Shown: positions 45,966 through 54,760, counted from the stretch's first letter. The stretch: DNA of 64,000 bases from Changchengzhania lutea (GCF_006974145.1 NZ_CP039456.1:1642001-1706000), one strand, 5' to 3'. A program made the numbers and translations. The notes: a model not told the origin generated them from the sequence alone.

Positions 45966-46159
45966 TTTTATTATTTGGGCAAATGGCAAGCCACCGCGCT
46001 ATCCACTATATCTTTTTAAAGCCCCATGGCGAAGAATAGAAGACTTAGCTAATCTTTTAAGTTCTACTTATATACAAGCTTCAATTTATAACGCTTTAAA
46101 AAGGATGCCGCTCCTATCACTTTTGCACCGGTTTGCCATGTTTATGGTAACTTCCAAAA

Positions 46160-47374
46160 TTAATAGTCTTTCAAGAGGGTTTTTGATATTCTAACCGATG
46201 CTATTTTTGAGGCGATAACCCCTAACACCGAAATAGTGACAAATACAATAAGTAAGTTTATAAACTTAATGGTTGCTGGGTAAGGTAGCGAAGGCGTAAT
46301 ATAAACCTTTAGTATCTCGGGGCCGTAAATCTGATTAATAATCACGAGAAGGCCAATAAGAATGCCAATAAAGCCGCCAATAACACTCATTAAACTCCCT
46401 TGAAAAAAGAAAATCTGCCGAATCTCTTTTAAAGTGACACCCATATTAAATAAAGTACTCAGGGTTTTCTTTTTATCTAAAATCATCATGATGATAGACC
46501 CGATTACATTGAATAAAGCAATGATTAACACCAGTGTGAAGATTAAGTAGACTGCCAGATATTCGGTATTTAGCATTTTGTAAAGGGCATCATTTAATTG
46601 CGCTCTGTTTTTTAAAACAACCTTATCGCCTAAAATAGACTCAATATCTGCTTTTGCTTTTTCTTGATCAGCACCTTCTTGCAGTTTAAACTCGACAGCC
46701 GAAATTCTATTGGGTTCATAATTTAATAAATGCTGCGCCAAATCTAGGGGAGCATACACGTATTTATCATTCAGCTCTTCGTTAATATCAAAAATGCCAA
46801 CATTAACGGTTTTAACGCTATTAAAAGCACTTTTTATTGAGGTGATTTGCCCTTTTCCGGGTTTAGGGACCGATATATTTACCGTTTTAGCATAGTCTAA
46901 AACACCAAAAGAGAGGTTTCTGGAAATCCCCCAACCCACAACAATCTGATTGGTTTGTGGCTCAAACCAAGTACCTTGCACAATCACCGAATCCACGTGG
47001 TTTACAGCCTGAAAATTCTCATCAACACCCTTAATACTGGCAATATAATTCTTGTTATCAAAGGTTACAACCACGCGCTCCTCTAGAATTTTTGAGTATT
47101 GTGCTATTGGTTCTAACTGGTTTAATTTACTGGCTTCATCATTACTAAGAACGAATGATTTCCCTGTGGCGGTTTCTGCTTTTAAATCGGGGTCTACAAT
47201 ACTTGAAAACTCCAAAGTAAAATCCTTTAGACCCGCAAATCCAGAAAGTACAATAAACAAAGAGGCAGCCCCTAAAATCACGCCAATAATGGCGATGATA
47301 GTAATAAAATTTATGGCGTTATTGGAACTTTTAGAGCGTAGGTAACGTTTTGCTATGTAGAGTGGGACATTCAT
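46160..47374 (-). CDS. FtsX-like ABC permease (LolC/LolE type)
   Basis: This inner-membrane subunit is of the type that extracts lipoproteins for transport to the outer membrane. It has 404 residues with a first membrane helix at about 22-46, a large periplasmic domain (47-270) and three C-terminal helices (about 272-298, 318-345, 365-392), the FtsX/MacB plan. The N-terminus PLYIAKRYLRSKSSNNAINFITIIAIIGVILGAASLFIVLSGFAGL is typical of LolC/E. The ATPase partner is not adjacent. It follows rbfA by 62 bp on the same strand. Confidence 0.9.
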   Translation of the reverse strand: MNVPLYIAKRYLRSKSSNNAINFITIIAIIGVILGAASLFIVLSGFAGLKDFTLEFSSIVDPDLKAETATGKSFVLSNDEASKLNQLEPIAQYSKILEERVVVTFDNKNYIASIKGVDENFQAVNHVDSVIVQGTWFEPQTNQIVVGWGISRNLSFGVLDYAKTVNISVPKPGKGQITSIKSAFNSVKTVNVGIFDINEELNDKYVYAPLDLAQHLLNYEPNRISAVEFKLQEGADQEKAKADIESILGDKVVLKNRAQLNDALYKMLNTEYLAVYLIFTLVLIIALFNVIGSIIMMILDKKKTLSTLFNMGVTLKEIRQIFFFQGSLMSVIGGFIGILIGLLVIINQIYGPEILKVYITPSLPYPATIKFINLLIVFVTISVLGVIASKIASVRISKTLLKDY

Positions 47375-47436
47375 AATTTATAAGACTATGAAAAAATTAT
47401 TATGAATGGAATGTTTTAGCATGCTTAAAAAACCGA

Positions 47437-47832
47437 TTACGATTTCCTTCTTTTATCTAATAAATCAGGATTGTCTATAGGGTTGTCTTCTCCTTTAAGT
47501 GATTTATCAATTTGATTGATGTACTCTAATGAATCATCAATAAAAAACTCCAACTGCGGCATACGTCTTAATTGATGCTTGGTGCGTTGTGCCAGTTCAT
47601 GCTTGATTAAGTTGGTATTCGATTTTATACCTACAATAAGTTCCTTCGCTTTATCATTAGGAAAAATACTTAAATATACCTTGGCCACAGAGAGGTCTAC
47701 TGTAACTGTAACTTTAGAAACGGAAATTAAAATACCGTGCATACCACCTTGTGTAGCTGCGCCTTGAAGCACTTCTACCAAATCGCGTTGTAAAACGCCT
47801 GCAATTTTTTTTTGTCTTTGACTTTCTTCCAA
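47437..47832 (-). CDS. rbfA: Ribosome-binding factor A
   Basis: This small KH-like protein helps the 30S subunit and 16S rRNA 5' end to mature. The 131 residues include SQRQKKIAGVLQRDLVEVL, ISVSKVTVTVDLSVAKVYLSIF and HELAQRTKHQLRRMPQLEFFIDDSLEYINQIDKSL, the characteristic end of the family. It is upstream of the LolC/E-like permease gene, an arrangement seen in related genomes. Confidence 0.95.
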   Translation of the reverse strand: MEESQRQKKIAGVLQRDLVEVLQGAATQGGMHGILISVSKVTVTVDLSVAKVYLSIFPNDKAKELIVGIKSNTNLIKHELAQRTKHQLRRMPQLEFFIDDSLEYINQIDKSLKGEDNPIDNPDLLDKRRKS

Positions 47833-48045
47833 TTTATATAAATTTTAAACTTTGTGGGCCAACTGAATATATGGTTTTTGTTGGGCTTATTGTAATATAG
47901 GTTTTCTGGTGCAAAAATAACAGATATTTAAAGATTATCTTACTTTTGATTTACAAAATTTGTATCTTGATATTGAACTTATTTAAACTTTTTTAAATGA
48001 GTTCATTAATAGATTTTTGCAAAAGTGAATAAAAAAGGATGATAA

Positions 48046-48456
48046 ATGAACAAGATTGAACATATAGGGATTGCTATAAAAAACATGGACGATTCTAACG
48101 CGTTGTTTACAAAACTATTTGGTAAACCACCCTATAAAATGGAAGCTGTAGAAAGTGAAGGTGTAAAAACATCGTTTTTTGAAGTGGGTGACAATAAAAT
48201 TGAATTGCTAGAAGCCACCAACGACGATAGCGCTATAGCTAAGTTTATTGAACGTAAAGGCGAAGGGGTCCACCATATTGCATTTGATGTTTTAGATATT
48301 GAAGCCGAAATTAAGCGCTTAAAGGCAGAAGGCTTTATTGTTTTGAATGAGAAGCCTAAACGGGGAGCCGATAATAAGCTAGTGGCATTTCTACATCCTA
48401 AGTCTAGCAATGGCGTACTTATAGAACTCTGTCAAGAAATTGTTTTAAAGGAATAA
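48046..48456 (+). CDS. mce: Methylmalonyl-CoA epimerase
   Basis: This VOC-fold metalloenzyme interconverts (R)- and (S)-methylmalonyl-CoA, linking propionate to succinyl-CoA. The 136 residues show two beta-alpha-beta-beta-beta modules. Metal ligands are expected at His6 (IEHIGIAIKN), the His of GVHHIAFDV and the Glu of GVLIELCQE. The motif PKRGADNKLVAFLHPKSSNGVLIEL is typical. It is a single gene just upstream of a tRNA; the mutase is not in the window. Confidence 0.93.
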   Translation: MNKIEHIGIAIKNMDDSNALFTKLFGKPPYKMEAVESEGVKTSFFEVGDNKIELLEATNDDSAIAKFIERKGEGVHHIAFDVLDIEAEIKRLKAEGFIVLNEKPKRGADNKLVAFLHPKSSNGVLIELCQEIVLKE

Positions 48457-48503
48457 ATTACTTGTAGAGTTTTAAAAATAATATTAGATTTGCAGCCAAT
48501 TTT

Positions 48504-48577
48504 GGTCCCATAGCTCAGTTGGTTAGAGCACCTGACTCATAATCAGGTGGTCCTTGGTTCGAGCCCAAGTGGGACCA
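48504..48577 (+). tRNA. tRNA with CAT anticodon (tRNA-Ile2 or tRNA-Met)
   Basis: All 74 bases fold as a cloverleaf: acceptor GGTCCCA/TGGGACC, D stem GCTC/GAGC, anticodon stem CCTGA/TCAGG with loop CTCATAA, T stem CTTGG/CCAAG with loop TTCGAGC, and discriminator A. CCA is not encoded. A CAT anticodon reads Met codons, or AUA if the C is converted to lysidine. The C4-G69 and C5-G68 pairs, used by TilS in E. coli tRNA-Ile2, are present, which leans toward Ile2, but this is not proof. Confidence 0.93.
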
Positions 48578-48593
48578 CGTCAACAAAGACAAG

Positions 48594-48625
48594 CCTTTCA
48601 AGAGATTGAAAGGTTTTCTCTTTTT
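48594..48625 (+). terminator. Terminator of the tRNA gene
   Basis: CCTTTCAA and TTGAAAGG form an 8-bp stem with a 4-base loop, followed by a T-rich tract. Confidence 0.8.
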
Positions 48626-48631
48626 AGACCA

Positions 48632-48653
48632 GTACAACATCTGTACAACATAT
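48632..48653. repeat. Tandem 11-bp repeat, possible recombinase arm sites
   Basis: GTACAACATCT is followed at once by GTACAACATAT. Short phased repeats next to a tRNA 3' end are what arm-type sites of a tyrosine recombinase look like; a truncated recombinase gene lies 1.5 kb away. Confidence 0.4.
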
Positions 48654-48901
48654 TGCCTTTCTTTTGCTTTCATTTATTATTATCTTTAGAAAATGGATAG
48701 GTTAGGTGAAATATTGGCAACATGGTTATATAAAAGCCGAAAGGATTTGAGACTTTTGTGGTTGAAGAACGGTTCTCTAACTGACACCAGAAATGGATGT
48801 TGAGTAAAGTAAAGAAAACTAATGGGCTTGTGTAAATATTATTTAAAACGCACACATTAAAGTGCATAAAATGTATTATATTGCACATGTAAAAATGCAT
48901 T

Positions 48902-50092
48902 ATGGAACAATTATTAGAAAAGTCGGCAGCATTAGTAAAACGGGTAAACATTGAAAAAAAGCGTTATTTATACCATGAAATTAATTGGAACAATAGATTA
49001 ATAGGTGTAAAGGGCGCACGAGGTACGGGTAAAACTACTCTTTTATTACAAAAATTAAAAGAATTAGGATTATTACCCACACAAGGCACGTATTGGTCTT
49101 TAGATGATTTTTATTTTACAACGCATTCATTGGTAGAAACTGCCGAAGAGTTCTTTAAAAAAGGAGGACAATATCTTTTTTTAGATGAAGTACATAAATA
49201 TGAAAATTGGTCCATACATATAAAAAACTTATATGATTTTTACCCAGATCTAAAGATAGTATTCACAGGATCTTCCATTATTGATATTTCTAGAGAAGAA
49301 GGTGATTTAAGTAGAAGAATGCTGATGTACACCTTATCTGGGCTTTCGTACCGCGAATATTTAGCGTTTAACGATTTATATAATTTTGAACCTATTGCTC
49401 TAGAAGATATACTTTCTGTAAATCGTAAATGGACAGAAATATTCCCTCCCGAATTTAGACCATTAGCCCATTTTCAAGACTATTTACAATATGGTTATTA
49501 TCCCTTTTCAATGGAAGATAGACAAGGTTACGCCACACGTTTGCAACAATTGGTGCGATTAATTGTGGAATACGATATGGCAGAATTAAAGGGTTTTGAT
49601 ATACGCAATGCAAAAAAAATGTTGCAATTACTTAATGTGGTTGCGGCTAATGTACCGTTTCAACCCAATATATCCAATATTGCTACAAAGAGTGATATTC
49701 ATAGAAATTCAGTGGTATCTTATCTTCATTTTTTAGAGGAAGCACAGTTAATAAAATTATTGTATGCATCGGGAATAAGTTTAGCAACACTCCAGAAGCC
49801 TGAAAAAGTATATTTAGACAATCCAAATCTCGCTTTTTCATTTTCAACTTCAAACCCAAATAAGGGAAATTTGAGGGAAACCTATTTTATTTCCCAGGTT
49901 GCTGTGCGACATAAAGTTTCATACCCTAAACAAGGAGACTTTTTAGTTGATGATGTGTATACTTTTGAAGTTGGAGGCAAAGACAAAACCAACCAACAAA
50001 TAGATACTATAAAAAATAGTTTTGTTGTTGCGGATGACGTAGAATTCCCCATCACTAAATTGCCACTTTGGTTATTTGGATTTTTATATTAG
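48902..50092 (+). CDS. AAA_14 / DUF4143 ATPase
   Basis: The 396-residue protein has Walker A GARGTGKTT (38-46), Walker B YLFLDEVHKY (91-100, Asp95 and Glu96), the sensor-like FTGSS and an arginine-rich segment SRRMLMYTLSGLSYREYL. This is followed by a C-terminal DUF4143 region ending in a nuclease-like core (LRETYFISQV....DFLVDDVYTFEVGGKDKTNQQI). The family occurs in several copies in Bacteroidota genomes, often on accessory DNA, with unknown function. It sits between a tRNA and recombinase and Rep remnants, consistent with cargo of a lost element. Confidence 0.88.
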   Translation: MEQLLEKSAALVKRVNIEKKRYLYHEINWNNRLIGVKGARGTGKTTLLLQKLKELGLLPTQGTYWSLDDFYFTTHSLVETAEEFFKKGGQYLFLDEVHKYENWSIHIKNLYDFYPDLKIVFTGSSIIDISREEGDLSRRMLMYTLSGLSYREYLAFNDLYNFEPIALEDILSVNRKWTEIFPPEFRPLAHFQDYLQYGYYPFSMEDRQGYATRLQQLVRLIVEYDMAELKGFDIRNAKKMLQLLNVVAANVPFQPNISNIATKSDIHRNSVVSYLHFLEEAQLIKLLYASGISLATLQKPEKVYLDNPNLAFSFSTSNPNKGNLRETYFISQVAVRHKVSYPKQGDFLVDDVYTFEVGGKDKTNQQIDTIKNSFVVADDVEFPITKLPLWLFGFLY

Positions 50093-50145
50093 CACCTTAT
50101 CGATTTTGCAAGATTTTATATAGAAATTTCAATAAAGATTTACTT

Positions 50146-50304
50146 TCAAACCAATATTTCAATAGCCTTATCTAAAACTGAGTTATCAAATTCCTTGAGA
50201 TACGTTTGTGTAATACTAAGATTTTGATGTCCCATTGATTCACTAATAATATCGGTAGCGACTCCTTTTTGTTTTAAACAGTTTGCAAAGCTATGCGTTT
50301 TACG
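50146..50304 (-). pseudogene. C-terminal fragment of a tyrosine recombinase / integrase
   Basis: In the frame ending at the TGA at 50146-50148, about 52 codons read RKTHSFANCLKQKGVATDII, then SESMGHQNLSITQTYLKEFDNSVLDKAIEILV. This has the box II pattern (H-S-F-A, L-G-H-like MGH) and the catalytic Tyr of integrases (ITQTYLKEF). The N-terminal three quarters, including the first catalytic Arg, are missing because the frame is cut by a TGA at 50305, where the broken Rep gene begins. It is a relic, not an active enzyme. Confidence 0.8.
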
Positions 50305-50782
50305 TCAAAAGCTGATGAGGGTTTAAAGCCTTTTTCTCTTGGTGTAACTCCGTTTTTTTGTTGAAGTGTTAGCCAATAATTCCACCATTTTTCAATTTTC
50401 CAATATTTATTGGTTATCATGTGAAAATGTGGATTGCCCTTAAATTCATCATTTTTTGTTTGGCGTTCTACAACCCAGATATATTGAAAATCTTCACTCC
50501 GTTTCTTAACATTATCAATAAATTTCCTTAAAATATTTACGGCTATTTCATCGGATATTTTATTTAGAAAAGTAAGCGTAACAAAACTTAATCTTTTTTG
50601 AGTTCTAGAGAAGCATGTAATTTTTTTTCTAATTTTTTGTTTCGAACGCCTAGACAAGGAACGAAAAGAACCTTCCTTGTCTTTACTCTCCTTTTTTTTG
50701 CTGTTATATTTAGTTTATCCGATTTGGGCAAAGAAAAAAAAGACACCTCAGTAGAGGTGACAGAAGAATTGATACTTAACAA
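50274..50782 (-). pseudogene. Broken rolling-circle (HUH) replication protein gene
   Basis: The frame 50274-50657 encodes ...RLSFVTLTFLNKISDEIAVNILRKFID..., then FQYIWVVERQ and GNPHFHMI, the HUH (His-x-His) metal motif of rolling-circle Rep proteins. It ends early at ...SSAFDVKRIALQTV, where it runs into the integrase fragment. Upstream, the matching N-terminus lies in another frame from an ATG at 50782 (MLSINSSVTSTEVSFFS), and the two frames meet at a run of eight A (coding strand). The catalytic Tyr region is lost. I read it as a decayed plasmid- or phage-type rep gene. Confidence 0.65.
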
Positions 50783-50966
50783 AAGTCTCAGACACTTAGA
50801 GTATTTAAATTATTTAGAAATCAATATGAGTGATGAAAAATTATGTTTTTTTACCACTAGGTTTTCTAAAAGATCTTAAAAAGGATAAACTACAATCTCA
50901 ATATAATACTATTATTACTTCAAAGCGACTCGCACTTAAATCTACATAAAAAAAATCAGTAAGAAC

Positions 50967-51006
50967 CATTCGTCGACACTTAATCGTTATTCGTCTACAC
51001 TAAATC
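50967..51006 (+). promoter_or_regulatory. Tandem operator of the NO-sensing phosphorelay operon (probable LytTR site)
   Basis: CATTCGTCGACACTTAATC (50967-50985) and TATTCGTCTACACTAAATC (50988-51006) are direct repeats 21 bp apart. LytTR proteins bind direct repeats about two helical turns apart. The second copy begins 60 bp before the -7-like element, exactly as the matching motif does upstream of the T9SS gene at 57827. The LytTR regulator is the last gene of the operon. Confidence 0.65.
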
Positions 51007-51047
51007 TCGGAATAACGAAATGAAACATTAATATTAACTTATTACTC

Positions 51048-51055
51048 TACTTTTA
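51048..51055 (+). promoter_or_regulatory. -7-like element of the phosphorelay operon
   Basis: TACTTTTA matches TAnnTTTG with one mismatch and ends 29 bp before the ATG at 51085. A weak element fits an activator-dependent promoter. Confidence 0.4.
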
Positions 51056-51084
51056 CTTACTAACGCTAAATTAATTGGTTAAAA

Positions 51085-51495
51085 ATGAAAGCTTTAAATA
51101 TTTTATTAATTGAAGATGACATGATTGAGGTAATGAAATTAAATAGAACAATTTCATCACTTCAACTCGCTCATAAAATAATTGAAGCCAACAATGGAGA
51201 AGACGCTTTAGGTATTTTAAGCAAAAAAGACGAATTACCTGACATAATTTTATTAGATTTGAATATGCCAAAAATCAATGGTATTGAGTTTTTGAGTATT
51301 TTAAAAAAAGATGATGTTTTAAAATATATCCCTACTATTATTTTAACGACATCTAATAATCAAAAAGATTTATTGGAATGTTATAAAATAGGTATTGCAG
51401 GTTATGTTTTAAAACCTTTAAAATACGAGGATTATGTATCAAAAATCGAAAAGTTATTGGCATATTGGAGCATTAATGAATTAAAGCAAATATAA
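51085..51495 (+). CDS. Single-domain (CheY/Rcp1-like) response regulator
   Basis: This stand-alone receiver has 136 residues. The acidic pocket is Glu10-Asp11-Asp12, the phosphoacceptor is Asp58 (LLDLNMPKING), the switch Thr lies in ILTTSNN (about 88-89) and Lys110 in VLKP. It has no output domain, so it probably passes phosphate on, and the Hpt protein in the same operon makes that likely. It is the first gene of the operon and overlaps the H-NOX gene by one base. Confidence 0.93.
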   Translation: MKALNILLIEDDMIEVMKLNRTISSLQLAHKIIEANNGEDALGILSKKDELPDIILLDLNMPKINGIEFLSILKKDDVLKYIPTIILTTSNNQKDLLECYKIGIAGYVLKPLKYEDYVSKIEKLLAYWSINELKQI

Positions 51496-52034
51496 TGAAA
51501 GGTATTGTTTTTACTGAGTTTTTAGATTTAGTTGAAGAGAAATTCGGGCTAGAAGTTCTCGATAAAATTATAACACAATCTAATTTAGAATCTGGAGGTA
51601 TATATACATCTGTTGGTACTTATAATTTTTCAGAAATGCTTCAATTACTTCAACATTTAAGTGCACATTCTGGAATATCAATAGATGATTTGCTGTTAGT
51701 TTATGCTGAACACTTTTTTGGTGTAATAGAAACGAGTTACCCTGGCCTATTAGCAACTTATAAAGATCCTATTGAAATGATTTCTTCTATTGAAAATCAT
51801 ATTCATATTGAAGTTAGAAAAATATATCCAGATGCCGAATTACCAACCTTTGAAGTTGTTGAGAAAACAGATAACTCACTAGTAATGATTTATAAATCAA
51901 GTAGAGCGATGCATCATTTTGGCTTAGGCTTAATGAATAAAACATTCGAGCATTTTAATTCTACAGCTTCAATCGTTTTAGAAAAAATAAAAGAAGATGG
52001 TACCGAAGTAAAGTTTTTAATTAATAAAAACTAA
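51495..52034 (+). CDS. H-NOX heme nitric-oxide sensor
   Basis: This cytoplasmic heme protein senses NO and controls a partner kinase. The 179 residues begin MKGIVFTEFLDLVEEKFG, the classic family start. The proximal heme ligand is His102 (ENHIHIEVRKIYPDAELP) and the propionate-binding motif Y-x-S-x-R is Tyr133-Ser135-Arg137. The position five after the Arg, where oxygen-binding members carry a distal Tyr, is Phe142. This suggests a pocket that binds NO but not O2. It overlaps both neighbours by one base, and the next gene is a PAS histidine kinase of the H-NOX-linked type. Confidence 0.95.
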   Translation: MKGIVFTEFLDLVEEKFGLEVLDKIITQSNLESGGIYTSVGTYNFSEMLQLLQHLSAHSGISIDDLLLVYAEHFFGVIETSYPGLLATYKDPIEMISSIENHIHIEVRKIYPDAELPTFEVVEKTDNSLVMIYKSSRAMHHFGLGLMNKTFEHFNSTASIVLEKIKEDGTEVKFLINKN

Positions 52035-53623
52035 TGGGTCAAGATAAAATTGACATGTTACAACGTGCGCTTGCACGCGAAAAAGCTGCTCGGAAACAAG
52101 CAGAAAAAATTCTTGAAAGTAAAGCTGCAGAGCTTTATGAAGCCAAAGATAAACTTGAAAAATCGTACTCAGAGTTAGAAGCGCTACTCAATAAAACAGA
52201 TTCGCAATTACAAGGTGTTTTTGAAAATATAGTGGATGCTTATGTTATTATGGATTTAATGGGCAACATTTTGAAAATGAATGATGCCGCTGTAAGTCTA
52301 TTAGGTTTTGATGATGCTAATGAGGATTTTAATCTTCTTGAAATGGCAAACCCAAATGAGATGGAGCGTGTAGCAGAATCGTTTCAATCACTTCTTATTA
52401 ATGGCTCGCTTACTGATTTTCATGTAAATGTAATTACAAGAAAAAAAGAAGAAAAACTGGTTCATATTAATGCTAGTATTATTTATGATGATGGTAAACC
52501 AGTTGCTGCTCAAGGCATAGTTCGAGATATAACATTAGATAATAAGTACCAAAAAAGTATTGAAGCAGAGCGAGTCAAATATAGCAGTATTATTGCTAAC
52601 ATGAATTTAGGATTAGTTGAAGTTGATAATGACGATAAAATTTTATTGGTAAACCAAAGTTTTACTGAAATATCTGGCTACACAGAAAAAGAGCTTATTG
52701 GTGAAATTGGTGGAAAATTATTTCCAGTATATGAGGATTCCCAAGTTATTGAGACTGAAAATTTAAAGCGTCAAGATGGTGAGTCAAACTCTTATGAGCT
52801 GAAAGTTAGAAATAAAGCTGGAGAGTTAAGACATTGGCTAATAAGTGGTGCGCCAAACTATAATTTGAAAGGAGAAGTTATAGGTTCTATAGGTATTCAT
52901 TTAGATATTACCGATTTAAAAAGCTTAGAACTTCAAAAAGAAAGACTACTATCTAAATTAGGTAAAAGTAACGATGAGTTAGAAGAATATGCTCATATTG
53001 TTTCTCATGATTTGAAATCGCCATTACGAAGTATTAATGCTTTAGTGAGTTGGCTTAAAGAAGATAATGATGGCAAGTTAGATGATATAAGTATGCAAAA
53101 TTTTGCACTTATTGAAGCAACTCTTGAAAAAATGGAGCAGCTCATTTCAGATGTGTTAAGTTATTCAAGCGTAGGCACTAGCGAGAATGAAAAAGTAAAT
53201 GTTAATTTGGATGAAGTCATTACCGATTTAATTCAAATGATGTATAAACCAGAGCATATAACTGTAGAAATTTTAAATACACTTCCAACACTAAAAGGTG
53301 ATAAAACGAAACTGGAACAAGTGTTTCAAAACCTTATAGGTAATGCCATTAAATTTATTGATAAAACGGAAGGTTTTGTAAAAATAAAAGCGGAAGAATT
53401 AAGTACGCATTATCAATTTTCAATTGCAGATAATGGTGTGGGTATTGAAGAAAAGTTTCATAATAAAATTTTTAAAATATTTCATGCACTGAATAAAAGT
53501 AAAGATTCTACCGGCATCGGTTTGTCTATCGTTAAAAAGATTGTGGATTTGCATGAAGGCGATATTTGGTTAGAAAGTGAACTCGGAAAAGGAACTACAT
53601 TCTTTTTTACACTAAAAAAATAA
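52034..53623 (+). CDS. PAS histidine kinase, probable H-NOX partner
   Basis: This 529-residue soluble kinase has a charged coiled coil at the N-terminus (LQRALAREKAARKQAEKI, about 5-60), a PAS domain (about 62-170), a second PAS/PAC (about 182-295), HisKA with His325 in EYAHIVSHDLKSPLRS and an HATPase domain (about 400-529; N box NLIGNAIKFI, G boxes DNGVGI and STGIGLSIVKK). There are no membrane helices and no receiver domain. It probably autophosphorylates unless NO-bound H-NOX holds it, as known for H-NOX/kinase pairs in other bacteria; that direction is inferred. Confidence 0.92.
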   Translation: MGQDKIDMLQRALAREKAARKQAEKILESKAAELYEAKDKLEKSYSELEALLNKTDSQLQGVFENIVDAYVIMDLMGNILKMNDAAVSLLGFDDANEDFNLLEMANPNEMERVAESFQSLLINGSLTDFHVNVITRKKEEKLVHINASIIYDDGKPVAAQGIVRDITLDNKYQKSIEAERVKYSSIIANMNLGLVEVDNDDKILLVNQSFTEISGYTEKELIGEIGGKLFPVYEDSQVIETENLKRQDGESNSYELKVRNKAGELRHWLISGAPNYNLKGEVIGSIGIHLDITDLKSLELQKERLLSKLGKSNDELEEYAHIVSHDLKSPLRSINALVSWLKEDNDGKLDDISMQNFALIEATLEKMEQLISDVLSYSSVGTSENEKVNVNLDEVITDLIQMMYKPEHITVEILNTLPTLKGDKTKLEQVFQNLIGNAIKFIDKTEGFVKIKAEELSTHYQFSIADNGVGIEEKFHNKIFKIFHALNKSKDSTGIGLSIVKKIVDLHEGDIWLESELGKGTTFFFTLKK

Positions 53624-53626
53624 TCC

Positions 53627-54760
53627 ATGAAAACGGTACAATTAAAACGACATAAAACTGATGATTGGAAATATTTAACTGAAAAGATTCCACTCCTAAA
53701 ACCTTTAGTTCTAGTTTTAGGAAATAGGTATTTGTTAGAAAGCGACATTATTTATGAAGATGTAAAGCGTTTATTTCCAGATGGACATATTGTTTTTGGC
53801 TCTACAAGTGGCGATATAACGTCAAATATGGTTGATGATGATGCCATTACCATAACAGCTATTGAATTTGAAAAAAGTCAATTTTTAATCAAGACCAGTA
53901 ATATCATAAATTCAGATTTAGATAGCTACAAAACGGGCGTTGATTTAGTAAAGCAGTTTCCAAAAGCAGGTTTAAAACATATTTTTGTGTTATCAGAAGG
54001 TAGTTTTGTTAACGGCAGTGAGTTAACTAAAGGTATGAATGCTTCATCTGAAAATAATATTTTGATTACAGGTGGACTATGTGGTGATGCTGCACGTTTT
54101 GAAAAAACAGTAGCGGCTTATAATGAAAACCCAAAACCAGGAGAAATAATAGCTATAGGTTTTTATGGTGAAACCTTAGAGGTTTCGTTTTCAATTCATG
54201 GCGGATGGACCCCTTTTGGCCCAGAACGGGTGGTTACAAAATCGAGTTCAAACGTGCTTTATGAGTTAGATAATCAGCCTGCGTTAGATTTATATAAAAA
54301 ATATTTAGGTGATAAATCCAATGCATTACCTTCAGCAGCATTATTATATCCACTTAATGTAAAATCAACAGAGGAAAAACAATCATTCGTTAGAACTATT
54401 TTGAATATCAATGAAGATGAAAACACTATGATTCTTGCAGGGGATATTCCGGAAGATTCTAAAGTACAACTCATGATGACCAATGTAGATAACATTGCAA
54501 ATGCATCAGAACGTGCTGCAAGACAAGCTTTAGAGTTAAGAAAAAATAAACCTCAATTGGCTTTATTGGTAAGTTGTATTGGTAGAAAGTTAGTTCTAGA
54601 CCAACGTGTTGAAGAAGAAATTGAAGAAGTTGTAGCTGTGGTTGGGGAAGATACCACTATTTGTGGTTTTTATTCTTATGGGGAAATTGCACCATTTCAC
54701 GGTGAAAATAATTGCCAACTTCATAATCAAACCATGACCATAACGCTAATAAGCGAATAA
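53627..54760 (+). CDS. FIST-domain sensor protein (NosP-like)
   Basis: The 377-residue protein has an N-terminal FIST domain (about 28-220; VLVLGNRYLL, HIVFGSTSGDI, ILITGGLCGDAARFEKT) and a FIST_C domain (about 222-365; ALDLYKKYLG, MILAGDIPEDSKVQLM, GFYSYGEIAP). Some FIST proteins, called NosP, bind heme and sense NO through a co-encoded kinase; others may bind small metabolites. Here it is 3 bp after the H-NOX kinase gene and overlaps the next kinase gene by one base. That context favours NosP, but the heme ligand cannot be assigned. Confidence 0.88.
   Translation: MKTVQLKRHKTDDWKYLTEKIPLLKPLVLVLGNRYLLESDIIYEDVKRLFPDGHIVFGSTSGDITSNMVDDDAITITAIEFEKSQFLIKTSNIINSDLDSYKTGVDLVKQFPKAGLKHIFVLSEGSFVNGSELTKGMNASSENNILITGGLCGDAARFEKTVAAYNENPKPGEIIAIGFYGETLEVSFSIHGGWTPFGPERVVTKSSSNVLYELDNQPALDLYKKYLGDKSNALPSAALLYPLNVKSTEEKQSFVRTILNINEDENTMILAGDIPEDSKVQLMMTNVDNIANASERAARQALELRKNKPQLALLVSCIGRKLVLDQRVEEEIEEVVAVVGEDTTICGFYSYGEIAPFHGENNCQLHNQTMTITLISE

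Larger units (their letters stand above)
48578..48901. other. 324-bp tRNA-downstream gap with terminator, repeat and ATPase promoter
   Basis: After the tRNA come its terminator (48594-48625), two direct 11-bp copies of GTACAACA(T)-type sequence (48632-48653) and AT-rich DNA leading to the AAA ATPase gene. No ORF is credible. The position suggests the edge of an element once integrated at the tRNA. Confidence 0.5.

Noticed and set aside
45904-46194. Rightward 96-codon frame after dusB
   Set aside because: It begins inside dusB in another frame and ends inside the LolC/E-like gene on the opposite strand. No recognisable domain and no start context; the 194-bp gap otherwise shows nothing.
50146-50304. 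A functional tyrosine recombinase
   Set aside because: Only the last ~52 codons remain, the N-terminal domain and first catalytic Arg are gone, and a stop codon precedes the fragment.
50598-50879. Rightward 93-codon frame opposite the broken Rep gene
   Set aside because: No domain pattern, and the opposite strand explains the sequence as a decayed HUH Rep gene.
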